Assembly: GCA_009823505.1 (NCBI GenBank) | Contig: VZQC01004709.1 | Location: 378,217-442,216, forward strand | Direction of reading: 5' to 3' | Length of the DNA: 64,000 nucleotides | Source: Rhizomys pruinosus | Lineage: Eukaryota; Chordata; Mammalia; Rodentia; Spalacidae | Shown: positions 1 to 8,890 of the stretch, in pieces | Layout: the number at the start of each line of letters is the position of its first letter | How positions within the stretch are numbered: position 1 is the first letter of the stretch | Program-made: the position numbers and the translations under genes | The notes under the pieces: generated by a model | Told to the model about the DNA's origin: nothing | What the model saw: only the letters and a program-made list of their open reading frames with translations | The model's database searches: none

Positions 1-165
1 TTATATGTATGAGTGTGTGTCTTACATGTAGGTAGGTGCAAACACGTGCGGTGCCCTCAGAGGTCAAAGGTCCTCTGAAAGGGAGTCACAGATGGTTCTT
101 AGTGCATGTGCTGGGAATTGAAACTATGTAGCTATTGACCCATCTCTCCAGGCCAGACAGCTAAG
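1..165 (-). repeat. Old B2/B3-type SINE, cut by window edge
   Basis: Read on the minus strand it has the tRNA-derived B2 head (complement of 'ccatctctccagg' at about 141-153), the 'cccagcac'-like block and the 'cctcagaggtcaaagg' segment in the order seen in B2/B3 SINEs. It is heavily substituted compared with the young B2 copies in this window, so it is an old insertion. Its A-rich 3' end lies outside the window. Confidence 0.6.
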
Positions 166-387
166 TTTTTAAAGCAGCAAGAATGTTTAAATACTAAAAG
201 TACTTGCCCAAAATTAAGACATTTCAGAGGAAAGTAAATTTAGTTTCATTTCTCATGACATATACAGCTCAAAAATAATCAAAATTAATTTGTAAACAAA
301 CTTTAAATATAAATAATATGAATTAAACAATTTCAAATATTTTTTAGAAAAAAAAAACTTGAACATTAGAAAAAAAAAACTTTTCAT

Positions 388-545
388 GATTTTTTTGTTT
401 TATTTTGTTTTTGTCTGGTTTTCCTGTAGCCCCAGTTGGCCTTGAACTCACTGTGTAAACCAGGCTGGCCTTGACCTCACAGTGATCAGTTTGTATCTAT
501 GATCCCATTCCTGGGGTCAAAGGTATGTGCCACCACACCTGGCTC
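388..545 (-). repeat. B1 SINE, diverged
   Basis: A 7SL-derived B1 in reverse orientation: a T-rich stretch (complement of the A tail), then 'ccttgaactcactgtgt' and 'accaggctggccttga', ending in 'ccaccacacctggctc', the complement of the B1 head. Several indels show age. Confidence 0.75.
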
Positions 546-2145
546 ATGTTATCTTTTATTAAACAATGCACTAGATTTTTCTTCTCTTCCACACCCCTGC
601 ATTCAGCTTATATATATATATATTAGTAATATTATATGCAAAAAGACACTCTAGCTCTTCTTTTATGACCTAATGTATTCAGACACTGTGGCTTGTTTGT
701 TTGGATTTTCTTTCAGCTTTCATTTTTGAATACATTGTAAGCAGTCTGGCAACACCCTGAGCTGCTGTCATCTACCCAACAGAGATATCCCCTTATGTGC
801 GCCTAGAAAACAGTAATATAACACTTGAAAGGTCAAGTGTAGCTAATGCCTTTCTCCATCTGGTGATGGATCTTTTTCTTCCTCTTTTCCGGCTCACTAT
901 AGGAGTGCTGCTAAGAAACAAGAGTGATTAAGTATACAGAACTGTCCAAAACAAAGAAATCTCAGCATTTCAAAGAAGCTTAATAAATTCTGGGCAAATT
1001 CCCATGACTGAGCAAAAACAACATTATTTTCTAGCAATAATAGTTGGACAAGCTTGAAAACAAAACAACTCAACAGCATTAGAAAAGTCTAGTTTCCAGG
1101 GATACCTTACAGAACTCATATATTTGAGAACCAATAATTCTATGTACTTAGCAGCACTGCGAAATAAGATTCATTTGATTTTGTGAAGATGAAAAACTAA
1201 ACAGAATGACTTAGAATTTTTCCTGGCTGGTCATTTATCTAATGATCATGCAGGTTAGTACTAATTAATACCTGCTATTGGCTTGTTCCTGAATGAATAG
1301 GTTCATTATCATGTCTTTTTTATTATTCTTAGCAATCTTTTAAGACACTGTGTCTGAAATTTTCAGAATGTAATGTTTTTGTAGTTGTTTTATCATAATA
1401 ACAATAGATTGAAATGTAATTACTTAATTTATATCTAACTATAATATTAAATTAATGATTAAGCATGATCAAATCCCATGTGCTGCACAATGTTTGTCCT
1501 CAAGAATGTTTGTTACACATTCTGCATGAGGTGTCAGTTGTACAAAGTGGGCCCCTGTTGTGTATATATTTTGGCAGATTACAGCATTGTGACAGTGCAC
1601 AGTATGAATTGTTATTCAATATTTGTGGAGAATATTTCAATCTTACTCGGGGAAGAATTCTTAACATTGTATGTACCTTTTAATAGACTTTTCATTGTAA
1701 AATACAGCATTGTCAACTACACATATGGCATTAGACATCAGATCTATGGAACCTATTCATGAGATAAAACAGAAGCTAATATCAAGCACTATTGAATAGC
1801 AATCCAATATGTCCTTATTTCATCAGTTTCTGGATAATATATACTGTTTTTTGTGCTAATAAATTGGGTTATTTTTATTCGTTCTTTGTGTAGAATCATT
1901 TAGGATATGTCTTTCAAACCTAATGGCTTCAGTTAGTGAATTTCCAACCACATTCATCCCTGGTTTTATTTAAATTAGTATTTCCTTCATTTTACTTAAT
2001 GTGAATTGTGTTCTATAGTTTGCATATTGCACAACCAGCTTTCCCTTAATCTGTCCATTAAAATGTAAGTGGTTTCATCTTCTTTATTTTTCTTAGCCCA
2101 AAGTTTAACAAATGATGCTTCCATGTCTTGAATACTGTAAATAAT
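546..2145. other. Unique AT-rich DNA, no gene seen
   Basis: No recognisable repeat, exon or RNA gene. A short (TA)n run lies at about 608-622. The small open frames here (for example 1465-1762) resemble no protein I know and are the length expected by chance in AT-rich DNA. Confidence 0.6.
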
Positions 2146-2456
2146 ATTGTAATCCATGCTTATGGATTGGAAGAATATAGTAAAAATGACCATCCTATTT
2201 GTTCTAGTTTGTCTTCCATTGCTATGACAAAACACTCTGACTGACACCAACTTGGGGAGGAAAGGGTTTATTCAGCTTACATCTCCTGGGTCACAGCTCA
2301 TCACTTAGGGAGCCCAAGGCAGGAACTCAGGGCAGCAACCTGGAGGCAGAAGCTGAAGCACAGGCCATGGAGGAATGCTGTTCACTGGTTTGCTCCCTCC
2401 AGAGGCCTCCACAATCCTTCCCCAAAACTCCAAGGTCAGGTCTGTCACAGCAATAC

Positions 2457-2475
2457 CCCACTCTTTTGGTACCAA
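2457..2475 (-). promoter_or_regulatory. tRNA-Leu-like primer binding site of the LTR element
   Basis: On the minus strand, five bases after the LTR end, the sequence reads TGGTACCAAAAGAGTGGGG. This resembles the complement of a tRNA-Leu 3' end (TGGTACCAGGAGTGGGG type) with a small indel. A Leu primer is typical of ERV-L and MaLR elements. Confidence 0.55.
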
Positions 2476-2522
2476 TTTCTGTTCTAGTTTGTCTTCCATT
2501 GCTGTGACAAAACACTCTGACC

Positions 2523-2527
2523 GACAC
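2523..2527. repeat. 5-bp target site duplication of the ERV-L provirus
   Basis: GACAC lies directly before the left LTR and again at 8891-8895 directly after the right LTR. Five bases is the usual duplication length for ERV-L integration. Removing the provirus and one copy restores a continuous LTR of the host element (compare 58629-58700). Confidence 0.9.
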
Positions 2528-2589
2528 TGTATTAGTCAGGGTTCTCTAAAGAAACAGAAGCAACAGGATGAATATATAGCTATATAAAA

Positions 2590-2595
2590 TTTATT
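2590..2595 (-). promoter_or_regulatory. Polyadenylation signal in the 3' LTR
   Basis: The complement is AATAAA. The same hexamer is kept in the other LTR at 8478-8483. A TATATAGCTATATA palindrome lies just beyond it in both LTRs. Confidence 0.5.
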
Positions 2596-2864
2596 GATTT
2601 GCTCACGTGACAGAGCTCAAGGAGTCCAACAGTAGCCACGCCGCACTGGAGAGGCTGAGAATCCAGGGAACTGCTCAATCCACAAGGCCGGATGTCTCAG
2701 TAGTCCCAATCTGGTGCTGAAGGCCCGATGGATTCCAGGAGATCTGCTGGTCTCAGTACAGGCAGGGATCCGTAGGGTTGATCACAGCAGCAAGACAAAC
2801 TCACCAGTGAGAGAGAGGCAAGCCGCAGGAAAAAAAGGACCAGATCCCTCTGGCATGGCCTTTA

Positions 2865-3115
2865 TTTTTTATTTTTTAAATAATTTTATTTATTTCTGTA
2901 TGTGTATGAATGTACTGTCTGCATGCAAGTTTGTGCACCCGTGTCGTGCAATGCTGCAGAGGTCAGAAGAGGGTGTCGGATTCCCCTGGAACTGGAGTTC
3001 TCCTGGAATTGGAGTTTCAGATGGTTCGTGGCCGCCATGTGGGTGCTGGGGATTGAACCCGGGTCCTCTGCAAGAGCGGTCAGCACTCTTAACCGCTAGG
3101 CCATCTCTCCAGCCC
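2865..3115 (-). mobile_element. Young B2 SINE inside the ERV-L 3' LTR
   Basis: A full-length B2 in reverse orientation, from a T-rich A-tail complement to the complement of GGGCTGGAGAGATGG. It is flanked by a 14-bp duplication TGGCATGGCCTTTA (2851-2864 and 3116-3129). The right LTR is uninterrupted at the matching site (8741-8760), so the B2 arrived after proviral integration. Confidence 0.95.
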
Positions 3116-3266
3116 TGGCATGGCCTTTAATATTGCCTGCCAGCGGAAGGTAATGCACACATTTGGGGTGGGCCATCTGGGTTAAGGTAGTCCAATCAAA
3201 AGATCCTTTTTCTCTTATTTGTTCCTTAGTCCAGTCAAGTTGACACCCAGGATTAACCATCACAAG

Positions 3267-3276
3267 TCCACCCCTT
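3267..3276 (-). promoter_or_regulatory. Polypurine tract of the ERV-L
   Basis: In proviral sense AAGGGGTGGA ends two bases before the 3' LTR, the place where plus-strand priming starts in retroviruses. It is the only purine run at that junction. Confidence 0.6.
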
Positions 3277-3663
3277 GTCAACTTGACACCCAACAAATAG
3301 CCTGTCCTTATGTTACGCTTAAATGTCAATTGCGAACAATGGCAAGGTCATAATTCCACCTAACATGTTACAAGTGTCTCATGTGCATTAGCAAAGCATT
3401 ATATCTTAGAGTAGGTGATAATGTCCTTGAGGAACACTTAGTCCTTCAGTATCTAATAAAACACTTAACACTTATCTCATTCACATTCAAAAATGGGGAA
3501 CACACAAAGTATCTGCTCAATATACGTAAATTATATATATATATATATATATATAAACATGCACATTCTTATCCAAATAGGACAAAAGGTAATATCTATT
3601 ATAATCCACATTTCTGCAACTGGTCCCATGGCCTCAGTTGATATTTACAACTACCTTCTTCTA
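3277..3663 (-). other. ERV-L 3' internal stretch, no env
   Basis: About 390 bp between the dUTPase stop and the purine tract. It holds a (TA)n run at about 3532-3556 and no frame resembling an envelope protein. The absence of env is the known state of ERV-L elements rather than a deletion that can be seen here. Confidence 0.7.
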
Positions 3664-4251
3664 CTACCCATTCTGTATTTCCTCCACCATCAGCAAGCAC
3701 CTCTGCAGGTCTTGGCTCTTTCCCTGGAGGAGTGACCATACCTTCATCCTTGAAGGGTCTGGGCCATTTATTGTCCTGTTTGGTTTGGGTTGTTGGAGTT
3801 TACCACTGACCTTAATCATAGGACATGGTAGCACCAGAAGGCACCCTACAGCATCTCCTGCCTTCCAGACATAATATTCCTCGCCCCCATTGTGGAGAAA
3901 AAGTACAATTTCCCCCTGGTAGTCTGGATCAATCACTCCTCCTACTACTGTTATTCCTTTCTTAGCCTGATGGCTTAAGGGCAGTAGAAGCCCAAAGTGG
4001 CCATGGGAAAGTCTTAGGTTGCAGTTCAATGGAACGTGTGCTGTATCTCCTGGCAAAAGCACTCCCCCCTTTGGAGCCAAAACATCTAGACCAGCAGAAC
4101 GCAAAGTCGTGGTTACAGGAAGCAAAAATTTTCCTACTGGGTCACTAGGGGTGATAGTGAGTGGAATCACTCCCATTTCCACCCATTGGTTCCTGGACCC
4201 ATGAATTCTGGATATAGGAGAAACAGTACCATATAGTGGGTGCTGATTCAA
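3664..4251 (-). CDS. ERV-L pol C-terminus: integrase end plus dUTPase
   Basis: Open frame of 195 residues. The first 45 or so look like the C-terminal end of integrase, followed by a trimeric-type dUTPase, which hydrolyses dUTP to dUMP and so limits uracil in retroelement DNA. Visible dUTPase blocks: AGLDVLAP (residues 53-60, motif 1), the LLPLSHQAKKG region (89-99, motif 2 position), GGVIDPDYQGE (104-114, motif 3) and GDAVGCLLVLPC (132-143, motif 4). A clear glycine-rich motif 5 is not seen, so activity is doubtful. The domain would normally be the tail of a Gag-Pol polyprotein; here it is cut off by lesions upstream. Its position 3' of integrase separates ERV-L from betaretroviruses (dUTPase beside protease) and lentiviruses (before integrase). 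Confidence 0.88.
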   Translation of the reverse strand: MNQHPLYGTVSPISRIHGSRNQWVEMGVIPLTITPSDPVGKFLLPVTTTLRSAGLDVLAPKGGVLLPGDTAHVPLNCNLRLSHGHFGLLLPLSHQAKKGITVVGGVIDPDYQGEIVLFLHNGGEEYYVWKAGDAVGCLLVLPCPMIKVSGKLQQPKPNRTINGPDPSRMKVWSLLQGKSQDLQRCLLMVEEIQNG

Positions 4252-4640
4252 AGCATATACTGCCTGCTGGAGAACCTTGCCCCAGCCCTCCAGGGTACTG
4301 CTACCTAATTGGAGCTGTAACTGTCTTCAAGAGGCTATCCCATCGTTCTATCAAGCCAGCTTCTTCTGGGTGGTGGGGAACATGGGAAGACCAGTGGATA
4401 GCATGACCGTGGGTCCACCTTCGCAATTCTTTGGCTGTAAAGTGAGTTCCTGGGTCAGAAGCGATGCTGTGAGGAATACCATGACGATGGATAAGGCATT
4501 CTGTAAGTCCCTTGATGGTAGTTTTGGCAGAAGCATTGCGTGCTGGAAAGGCAAATCCATAAGCAGAATAAGTATCTAGTCCTGTAAGGACAAAACGCTG
4601 TCCCCTCCATGATGGAAGTGGTCCAATGTAGTCAACCTGT
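4252..4640 (-). pseudogene. ERV-L integrase catalytic core, broken
   Basis: Minus-strand translation shows remnants of the integrase core in order: a DYIGPLP block near 4630 with the first acidic residue, a SDPGTHF block near 4455 with the second, and a LIERW block near 4350 with the catalytic Glu. They fall in more than one frame, and a TGA lies near 4638, so no continuous core is encoded. The frames seen here (for example 4351-4560) are partly out-of-phase readings. The integrase joins viral DNA ends to host DNA in intact relatives. Confidence 0.75.
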
Positions 4641-5074
4641 CACCATGTTGGTGGCTGGTCATACCAGGGAATAGCACCATATCGGGGGCTCAATGTTGGT
4701 CTCTGCTGTTGGCAAATCTGGCACTCGGCAGCAGCTGTAGCCAGATCAGCCTTGGTGAGTGAAAGTCCATGCTGTCGAGCCCATGCATAACCACTTTGTT
4801 CATGGGCCCATTGAGCAACAACAGGGATAGCTGGAGAAAGAGGCTGACTATCCACATTATGAGTCATCTGATCTACTTGATTATTAAACTCATCCTCTGC
4901 TGATATCACTTTTTGATGAGCATTTACATGAGACACAAGTATCTTCACATCCTTTGACCATTCAGAGAGCTCTATCCACATACTTCTTCCCCAATTGTCT
5001 TTCTCACCAATTTTCAGGCATGCACCTTCCAGGCAAAATGCACAACCATGTGCACTGCCCGAAGGTCTGCCCAC
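4640..5074 (-). pseudogene. ERV-L RNase H C-terminus and integrase zinc domain
   Basis: 144-codon frame overlapping the end of the RT frame in another phase. It holds an RNase H C-terminal block (VSHVNAHQKV with the conserved His), a linker, then integrase N-terminal zinc-binding elements (a His in AHEQSG, a His in RQHGLS, and Cys residues in AECQICQQQ). Its first 20 or so residues are an artefact of the frame change. It can only be joined to the upstream frame by undoing a deletion, so it is not expressed as part of Pol. Confidence 0.8.
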
Positions 5075-7041
5075 TGTGAAGACTTTCCTTCACCAGTGTC
5101 CTTTAGGGTTGTTTCAGAAATAGGCTGTAATGCTGCAGCTGTCCACCTCTGGGTGGTGCCTGCATAGCGTGCAGAACCATCAGTAAACCAGGCCCTAGTC
5201 TTCTCTTCCTCAGTCAACTGATCATAGGGCAAACCCCATGAAGCCATAGGTGCATGCTTAAGCCCAGGAGACATTGTAACAGGAGTGGGAACCATAGGCA
5301 TTTGGGCAACTTCTTCATGTAGCTTGCTTGTGCCCTCAGGGCCTGCCCGGGCCCTGTCCCGTATGTACCACTTCCATTTGACAATGGACTGTTGCTGTGC
5401 ACGTCCTACTTTATGGTCTGGTGGGTCAGATAACACCCAGCTCATGATGGGCAGCTCAGGTCGCATGGTGACTTGGTGGCCCATTGTCAAACGTTCAGTT
5501 TCCACTAAGGCCCAATAGCAGGCTAAGAGCTGTCTCTCAAAAGGAGAATAGTTGTTTGCAGATGAAGGTAGAGCCTTGCTCCAAAATCCCAAGGGCCTCC
5601 GCTGTGATTCCCCTATGGGAGCCTGCCACAGACTCCAGACAGCATCTCTATCTGCCACTGATACCTCAAGCACCATTGGGTCTGCTGGATCATATGGCCC
5701 TAGGGGCAGAGCAGCCTGCACCGCAGCCTGGACCTGTTGAAGAGCCTTTTCCTGTTCCAAGCCCCACTCAAAGTTTGCTGCCTTACGAGTCACCTGATAT
5801 ATGGGTCGTAGTAACACACCCAGATGAGGAATGTGCTGCCTCCAGAATCCAAAAAGACCCACCAGACGTTGTGCTTCTTTCTTGGTGGAGGGAGGGGCCA
5901 GGTGCAACAACTTATTCTTTACCTTAGAAGGAATGTCTCTGCATGCTCCACACCACTGAACTCCTAGAAACTTCACCGAGGTAGATGGCCCTTGAATTTT
6001 AGTTGGATTTATTTCCCATCCTCTCATGCGCATATGCTTTACCAACAAGTCTAGGCTAGCTGCTACCTCCTGTTCACTGGGTCCAATCAACATAACATCA
6101 TCAATATAGTGGACCAGTGTGATATTTTGTGGAAGAGTCAGGCGATCAAGATCCCTTCTAACTAAGTTATGGCACAACGCTGGAGAGTTAACATACCCCT
6201 GAGGTAAGACAGTAAAGGTATACTGTTGGCCTTGCCAGCTGAAAGCAAATTGCTTCTGGTGGTCCTTATGAACCGGTATTGAGAAAAAAGCATTGGCCAG
6301 ATCAATAGCTGCATACCAGGTACCAGGAGACATATTAATCTGCTCGAGTAAGGACACCACATCTGGTACAGCGGCTGCAATTGGTGTCACTACTTGGTTG
6401 AGTTTTCGATAGTCAACTGTCATTCTCCATGATCCATCTGTCTTTTGCACAGGCCAAATTGGAGAGTTAAATGGAGATGTGGTAGGAATCACCACCCCTG
6501 CATCTTTCAAATCCTTGATAGTGGCATTAATCTCTGCAATCCCTCCAGGGATACGATACTGTTTTTGGTTCACTATTTTCCCTGGTAGAGGCAACACCAA
6601 TGGTTTCCATTTGGCCTTTCCAACCATAATAGCCCTCACTCCACAGATCAGGGAACCAATGTGGGGATTCTGCCAATTTCTAATTATATCTATCCCAATT
6701 ATACATTCTGGGACTGGGGAAATAACTACGGGATGCGTTCTGGGACCCACTGGGCCCACCGTGAGTCGGACTTCAGCCAAAACTCCATTTATCACCTGAC
6801 CTCCATAGGCCCCTACTTTAACCGGAGGGCCACAATGCTTTTTAGGGTCTCCTGGGATCAGTGTCAACTCAGAACCAGTATCCAATAGGCCTCGAAAAGT
6901 CTGATTATTTCCTTTTCCCCAGTGTACAGTTACCCTAGTAAAAGGCCTCAGGTCCCTCTGGGGAAGGACAGGAGGAAGGCAAACAGCATAACTCTTTGGT
7001 ATTGTGACAAGGTCCTTCCTCACTGGAACCCGGCCACCCCT
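5014..7041 (-). CDS. ERV-L protease, reverse transcriptase and N-terminal RNase H
   Basis: Long open frame of 669 codons from a GTG at 7021-7023, and open back to the gag stop at 7042-7044. Numbering from that GTG: retropepsin active site LLDTGS at 47-52 with a GIDIIRN block at about 111-117; RT fingers and palm with [11 protein letters not shown] (motif A, Asp242), QGYVNSP (motif B, 275-281) and YIDD (motif C, 307-310). RNase H starts FTDGS (613-617), and its second acidic position is QWADL, with Asp in place of the usual Glu. The frame then ends at TGA 5014, because sequence between AWK and the next RNase H block is missing, removing the next catalytic Asp region. It shares frame with gag, so translation would need stop read-through. 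Protease and RT look intact by eye. Confidence 0.92.
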   Translation of the reverse strand, partial: RGGRVPVRKDLVTIPKSYAVCLPPVLPQRDLRPFTRVTVHWGKGNNQTFRGLLDTGSELTLIPGDPKKHCGPPVKVGAYGGQVINGVLAEVRLTVGPVGPRTHPVVISPVPECIIGIDIIRNWQNPHIGSLICGVRAIMVGKAKWKPLVLPLPGKIVNQKQYRIPGGIAEINATIKDLKDAGVVIPTTSPFNSPIWPVQKTDGSWRMTVDYRKLNQVVTPIAAAVPDVVSLLEQINMSPGTWYAAIDLANAFFSIPVHKDHQKQFAFSWQGQQYTFTVLPQGYVNSPALCHNLVRRDLDRLTLPQNITLVHYIDDVMLIGPSEQEVAASLDLLVKHMRMRGWEINPTKIQGPSTSVKFLGVQWCGACRDIPSKVKNKLLHLAPPSTKKEAQRLVGLFGFWRQHIPHLGVLLRPIYQVTRKAANFEWGLEQEKALQQVQAAVQAALPLGPYDPADPMVLEVSVADRDAVWSLWQAPIGESQRRPLGFWSKALPSSANNYSPFERQLLACYWALVETERLTMGHQVTMRPELPIMSWVLSDPPDHKVGRAQQQSIVKWKWYIRDRARAGPEGTSKLHEEVAQMPMVPTPVTMSPGLKHAPMASWGLPYDQLTEEEKTRAWFTDGSARYAGTTQRWTAAALQPISETTLKDTGEGKSSQWADLRAVHMVVHFAWKVHA

Positions 7042-7932
7042 TCATTCAAGGGGTTCTGGGTCTGTGAACTGTCTCAAGTCTGGAAACCGGTCAACTGGGC
7101 GGGATTCGCTACTCCTAAAATCAAATGTTGACTTCCTGTCATTCGTTCTAGAGCTTTTCTGCTTATACAGATCAAATAAAAACTTAGTAGGCTTCTTATG
7201 TATTTGGTTCCTGGGAACACCATGATTAATTAGCCAGTTCCAAAGATCATTTCGGGTCATGCCATTATAGGTATTGTTTTGCCTTTGCCACCCATTATGA
7301 TAATTACTGTAACTACGCTCATCTGGCCTTCTGCGATTCAGTGCTGCCACCTGACGCCTACCCTGAGGTCCTGTTAGACCTACTACGTGTACATTTAATT
7401 TATGCAAATGAGCCACAACTTCTCTAACTGTAAGATCTGGCATAAGAAATAGAGCAAAAACAAAGCTCTTCAAATGTTCTGGTGTCTCTCTCAGTACTTT
7501 CCATCTTATAAATTCAGTGAATGGCATGTCCTCTGGGTCCTCATATTGTGGAGAATGTGGTTTTACACTTCGAATCCACTCGAGCATGCCCATCTGCCTG
7601 ACCCTCACAATCCCTTCATCAATACTAAGCCAAGGAATATCAGGCATCTCTAACTCGCTGTTAGTAGGCCATGTTTTAATAAATATGTCAGCCAACCATT
7701 CAAATAAACTTTTAACACCTTTTTTATCTGCTCCAGCTTCCATGTTAAACCTAGAATCTCTACTCAGTGGGCTCATATCGAAAAACTCAGTGTGATCCAA
7801 TTTTATATTCATTCCACAATTATCCCACACCCTTAAAATCCATTCCCACACACATTCCTTAGGCTTTTGCTGGAATGAATCGGCAAACATTAATTCCTTT
7901 AGTGGTGTAGTGCACCTCCTTGTGGACCACAA
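7042..7932 (-). CDS. ERV-L gag, capsid-containing C-terminal part
   Basis: 296 codons ending at TGA 7042-7044. The first ~20 residues are probably out of phase (see the upstream gag frame). The block with KECVWEWILRVWD and MSPLSRDSRF is characteristic of ERV-L Gag capsid. The C-terminal part is basic and Asn/Arg-rich (RRRPDERSYSNYHNGWQ) and has no CCHC zinc knuckle. Gag forms the particle shell. The stop is followed in the same frame by the protease frame after codons AGG GGT GGC, so gag and pol are separated by one stop only. Confidence 0.87.
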   Translation of the reverse strand: MWSTRRCTTPLKELMFADSFQQKPKECVWEWILRVWDNCGMNIKLDHTEFFDMSPLSRDSRFNMEAGADKKGVKSLFEWLADIFIKTWPTNSELEMPDIPWLSIDEGIVRVRQMGMLEWIRSVKPHSPQYEDPEDMPFTEFIRWKVLRETPEHLKSFVFALFLMPDLTVREVVAHLHKLNVHVVGLTGPQGRRQVAALNRRRPDERSYSNYHNGWQRQNNTYNGMTRNDLWNWLINHGVPRNQIHKKPTKFLFDLYKQKSSRTNDRKSTFDFRSSESRPVDRFPDLRQFTDPEPLE

Positions 7933-8371
7933 TTTCTATCTCACCTTGAGGGGCTTGCTTAGCCTTCAATGTGGTTATAGGTCTAGAGGCAACAATTGTT
8001 GGGCCCTGAGGGACATTAGTTCCCACTGGGAGGGGGAAATTAGTTTCCTCAGGCAAGGGTGGGGAGGAGAGATCTGCAGGGTGTAGTTTCTCTGATGAGG
8101 GTGGGGAGATTAATTCCTCAGATATCATTATTTTCCTTATTTTTCTGCAATTTCTCAAACGTTTTATATAGAGAGAGTTGCTAAATTCCTTTCTTCTCAC
8201 AAGAGGTGAGTTAGGTGAGTCAAATGGATCTGTTTTCATAATTACATCAAATAGTCTGCACCAAGGATTATCATTCCTCATCATGCCACCAGGGGAGCCT
8301 TCAGTAACTCTAGGCTTCATTGGGTTGGAGAGCTGGCTCCAGAACCTACCAAGCCCACTAAAGAAATTCAT
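7859..8371 (-). pseudogene. ERV-L gag N-terminal part
   Basis: 170-codon frame starting with ATG at 8369-8371, only about 20 bp after the primer site, which makes it the natural gag start. Composition is Pro/Ser-rich with an N-terminal FFSGLGRFWSQL segment. It runs into a different frame from the capsid part, and the shift must lie in the overlap 7859-7932. The product would stop shortly after with an unrelated tail, so gag is inactivated by this single shift. Confidence 0.8.
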
Positions 8372-8391
8372 CCTTTCAATTCTGTTTCTCT

Positions 8392-8410
8392 AGAACCACT
8401 CCTGGTACTA
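8392..8410 (-). promoter_or_regulatory. tRNA-Leu primer binding site of the ERV-L
   Basis: In proviral sense, five bases after the 5' LTR, the sequence reads AGTACCAGGAGTGGTTCT. It matches the complement of a tRNA-Leu 3' end (TGGTACCAGGAGTGGGGTTC type) apart from the first bases and a 2-base gap. This supports the ERV-L assignment. Confidence 0.75.
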
Positions 8411-8415
8411 AAATC

Positions 8416-8890
8416 TGTATTAGTCGGGGTTCTCTGAAGAAACAGAAGCAACAGGATGAATATATAGCTATATACAATTTATTGATTTGCTCACGTGACA
8501 GAGCTCATGGAGTCCAAGTGTAACCATGCTGCATTGGAGAGGCTGAGAATCCAGGGAACTACTCAGTCCACAAGGCTGGATGTCTCAGTAGTCCCAATCT
8601 GTTGCCAAAGGCCCGATGGTTTCCAGGAGATCTGCCAGTCTCAGTAAACTCTGGGATCCAAAGGGTTGATCACAGCAGCATGACAAACTCACCAGTCAGA
8701 GAGAGGCAAGCCGCAGGAAAAAAAAAGGGACCAGATCCCTCTGGCATGGCATTTAATACTGCCTGCCAGCAAAAGGTAATGCCCACATTTGGGGTGGGAC
8801 ATCTGGGTTGAGGTAGTCCAATCCAACGATCCTTTTTCTCTTATTTGTTCCTTAGTCCAGCCAAATTGACACCCAGGATTAACGATTATA
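8416..8890 (-). promoter_or_regulatory. ERV-L 5' LTR
   Basis: 475 bp from TGTATTAGTCGGGG to GATTATA in plus-strand order. The outer end has mutated from the CA/TG rule (TATA instead of CACA). It would hold the proviral promoter. AATAAA complement at 8478-8483, and an uninterrupted copy of the site where the B2 entered the other LTR. Confidence 0.88.

Larger units (their letters stand above)
2528..3264 (-). repeat. ERV-L 3' LTR, interrupted by a B2
   Basis: Plus-strand sequence runs from TGTATTAGTCAGGG to ACCATCACA, so in proviral sense it starts TGTGATGG and ends AATACA. Without the B2 and one 14-bp duplication it is about 472 bp, matching the 475-bp right LTR. The family resembles the MLT2/MT2 group of ERV-L LTRs. 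Confidence 0.88.
2528..8890 (-). mobile_element. ERV-L (class III) provirus, env-less, defective
   Basis: A complete provirus in reverse orientation: 5' LTR 8416-8890, primer site 8392-8410, gag 8371-7042, pro-RT-RNase H 7041-5014, integrase about 5074-4252, dUTPase 4251-3664, purine tract 3276-3267 and 3' LTR 3264-2528. dUTPase downstream of integrase, a Leu primer, a 5-bp target duplication and no env together point to the ERV-L family (relatives of MERVL and HERV-L). The two LTRs differ at roughly 40 positions by hand count, so it is not a recent insertion. Lesions: a gag frameshift, a deletion in RNase H, a disrupted integrase and a B2 in the 3' LTR. Confidence 0.93.

Noticed and set aside
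2996..3110. Protein frames recurring across the window with a 'GDRTRVLCKSG'-like block
   Set aside because: They are readings of B2 SINE copies in various frames, not a gene family.
3277..3663. Possible env remnant of the ERV-L
   Set aside because: Too short, no signal peptide, cleavage site or transmembrane pattern; ERV-L elements normally lack env.
4351..4560. 69-codon frame across the integrase core as a separate protein
   Set aside because: It is mostly an out-of-phase reading of the broken integrase; the integrase motifs lie in other frames.
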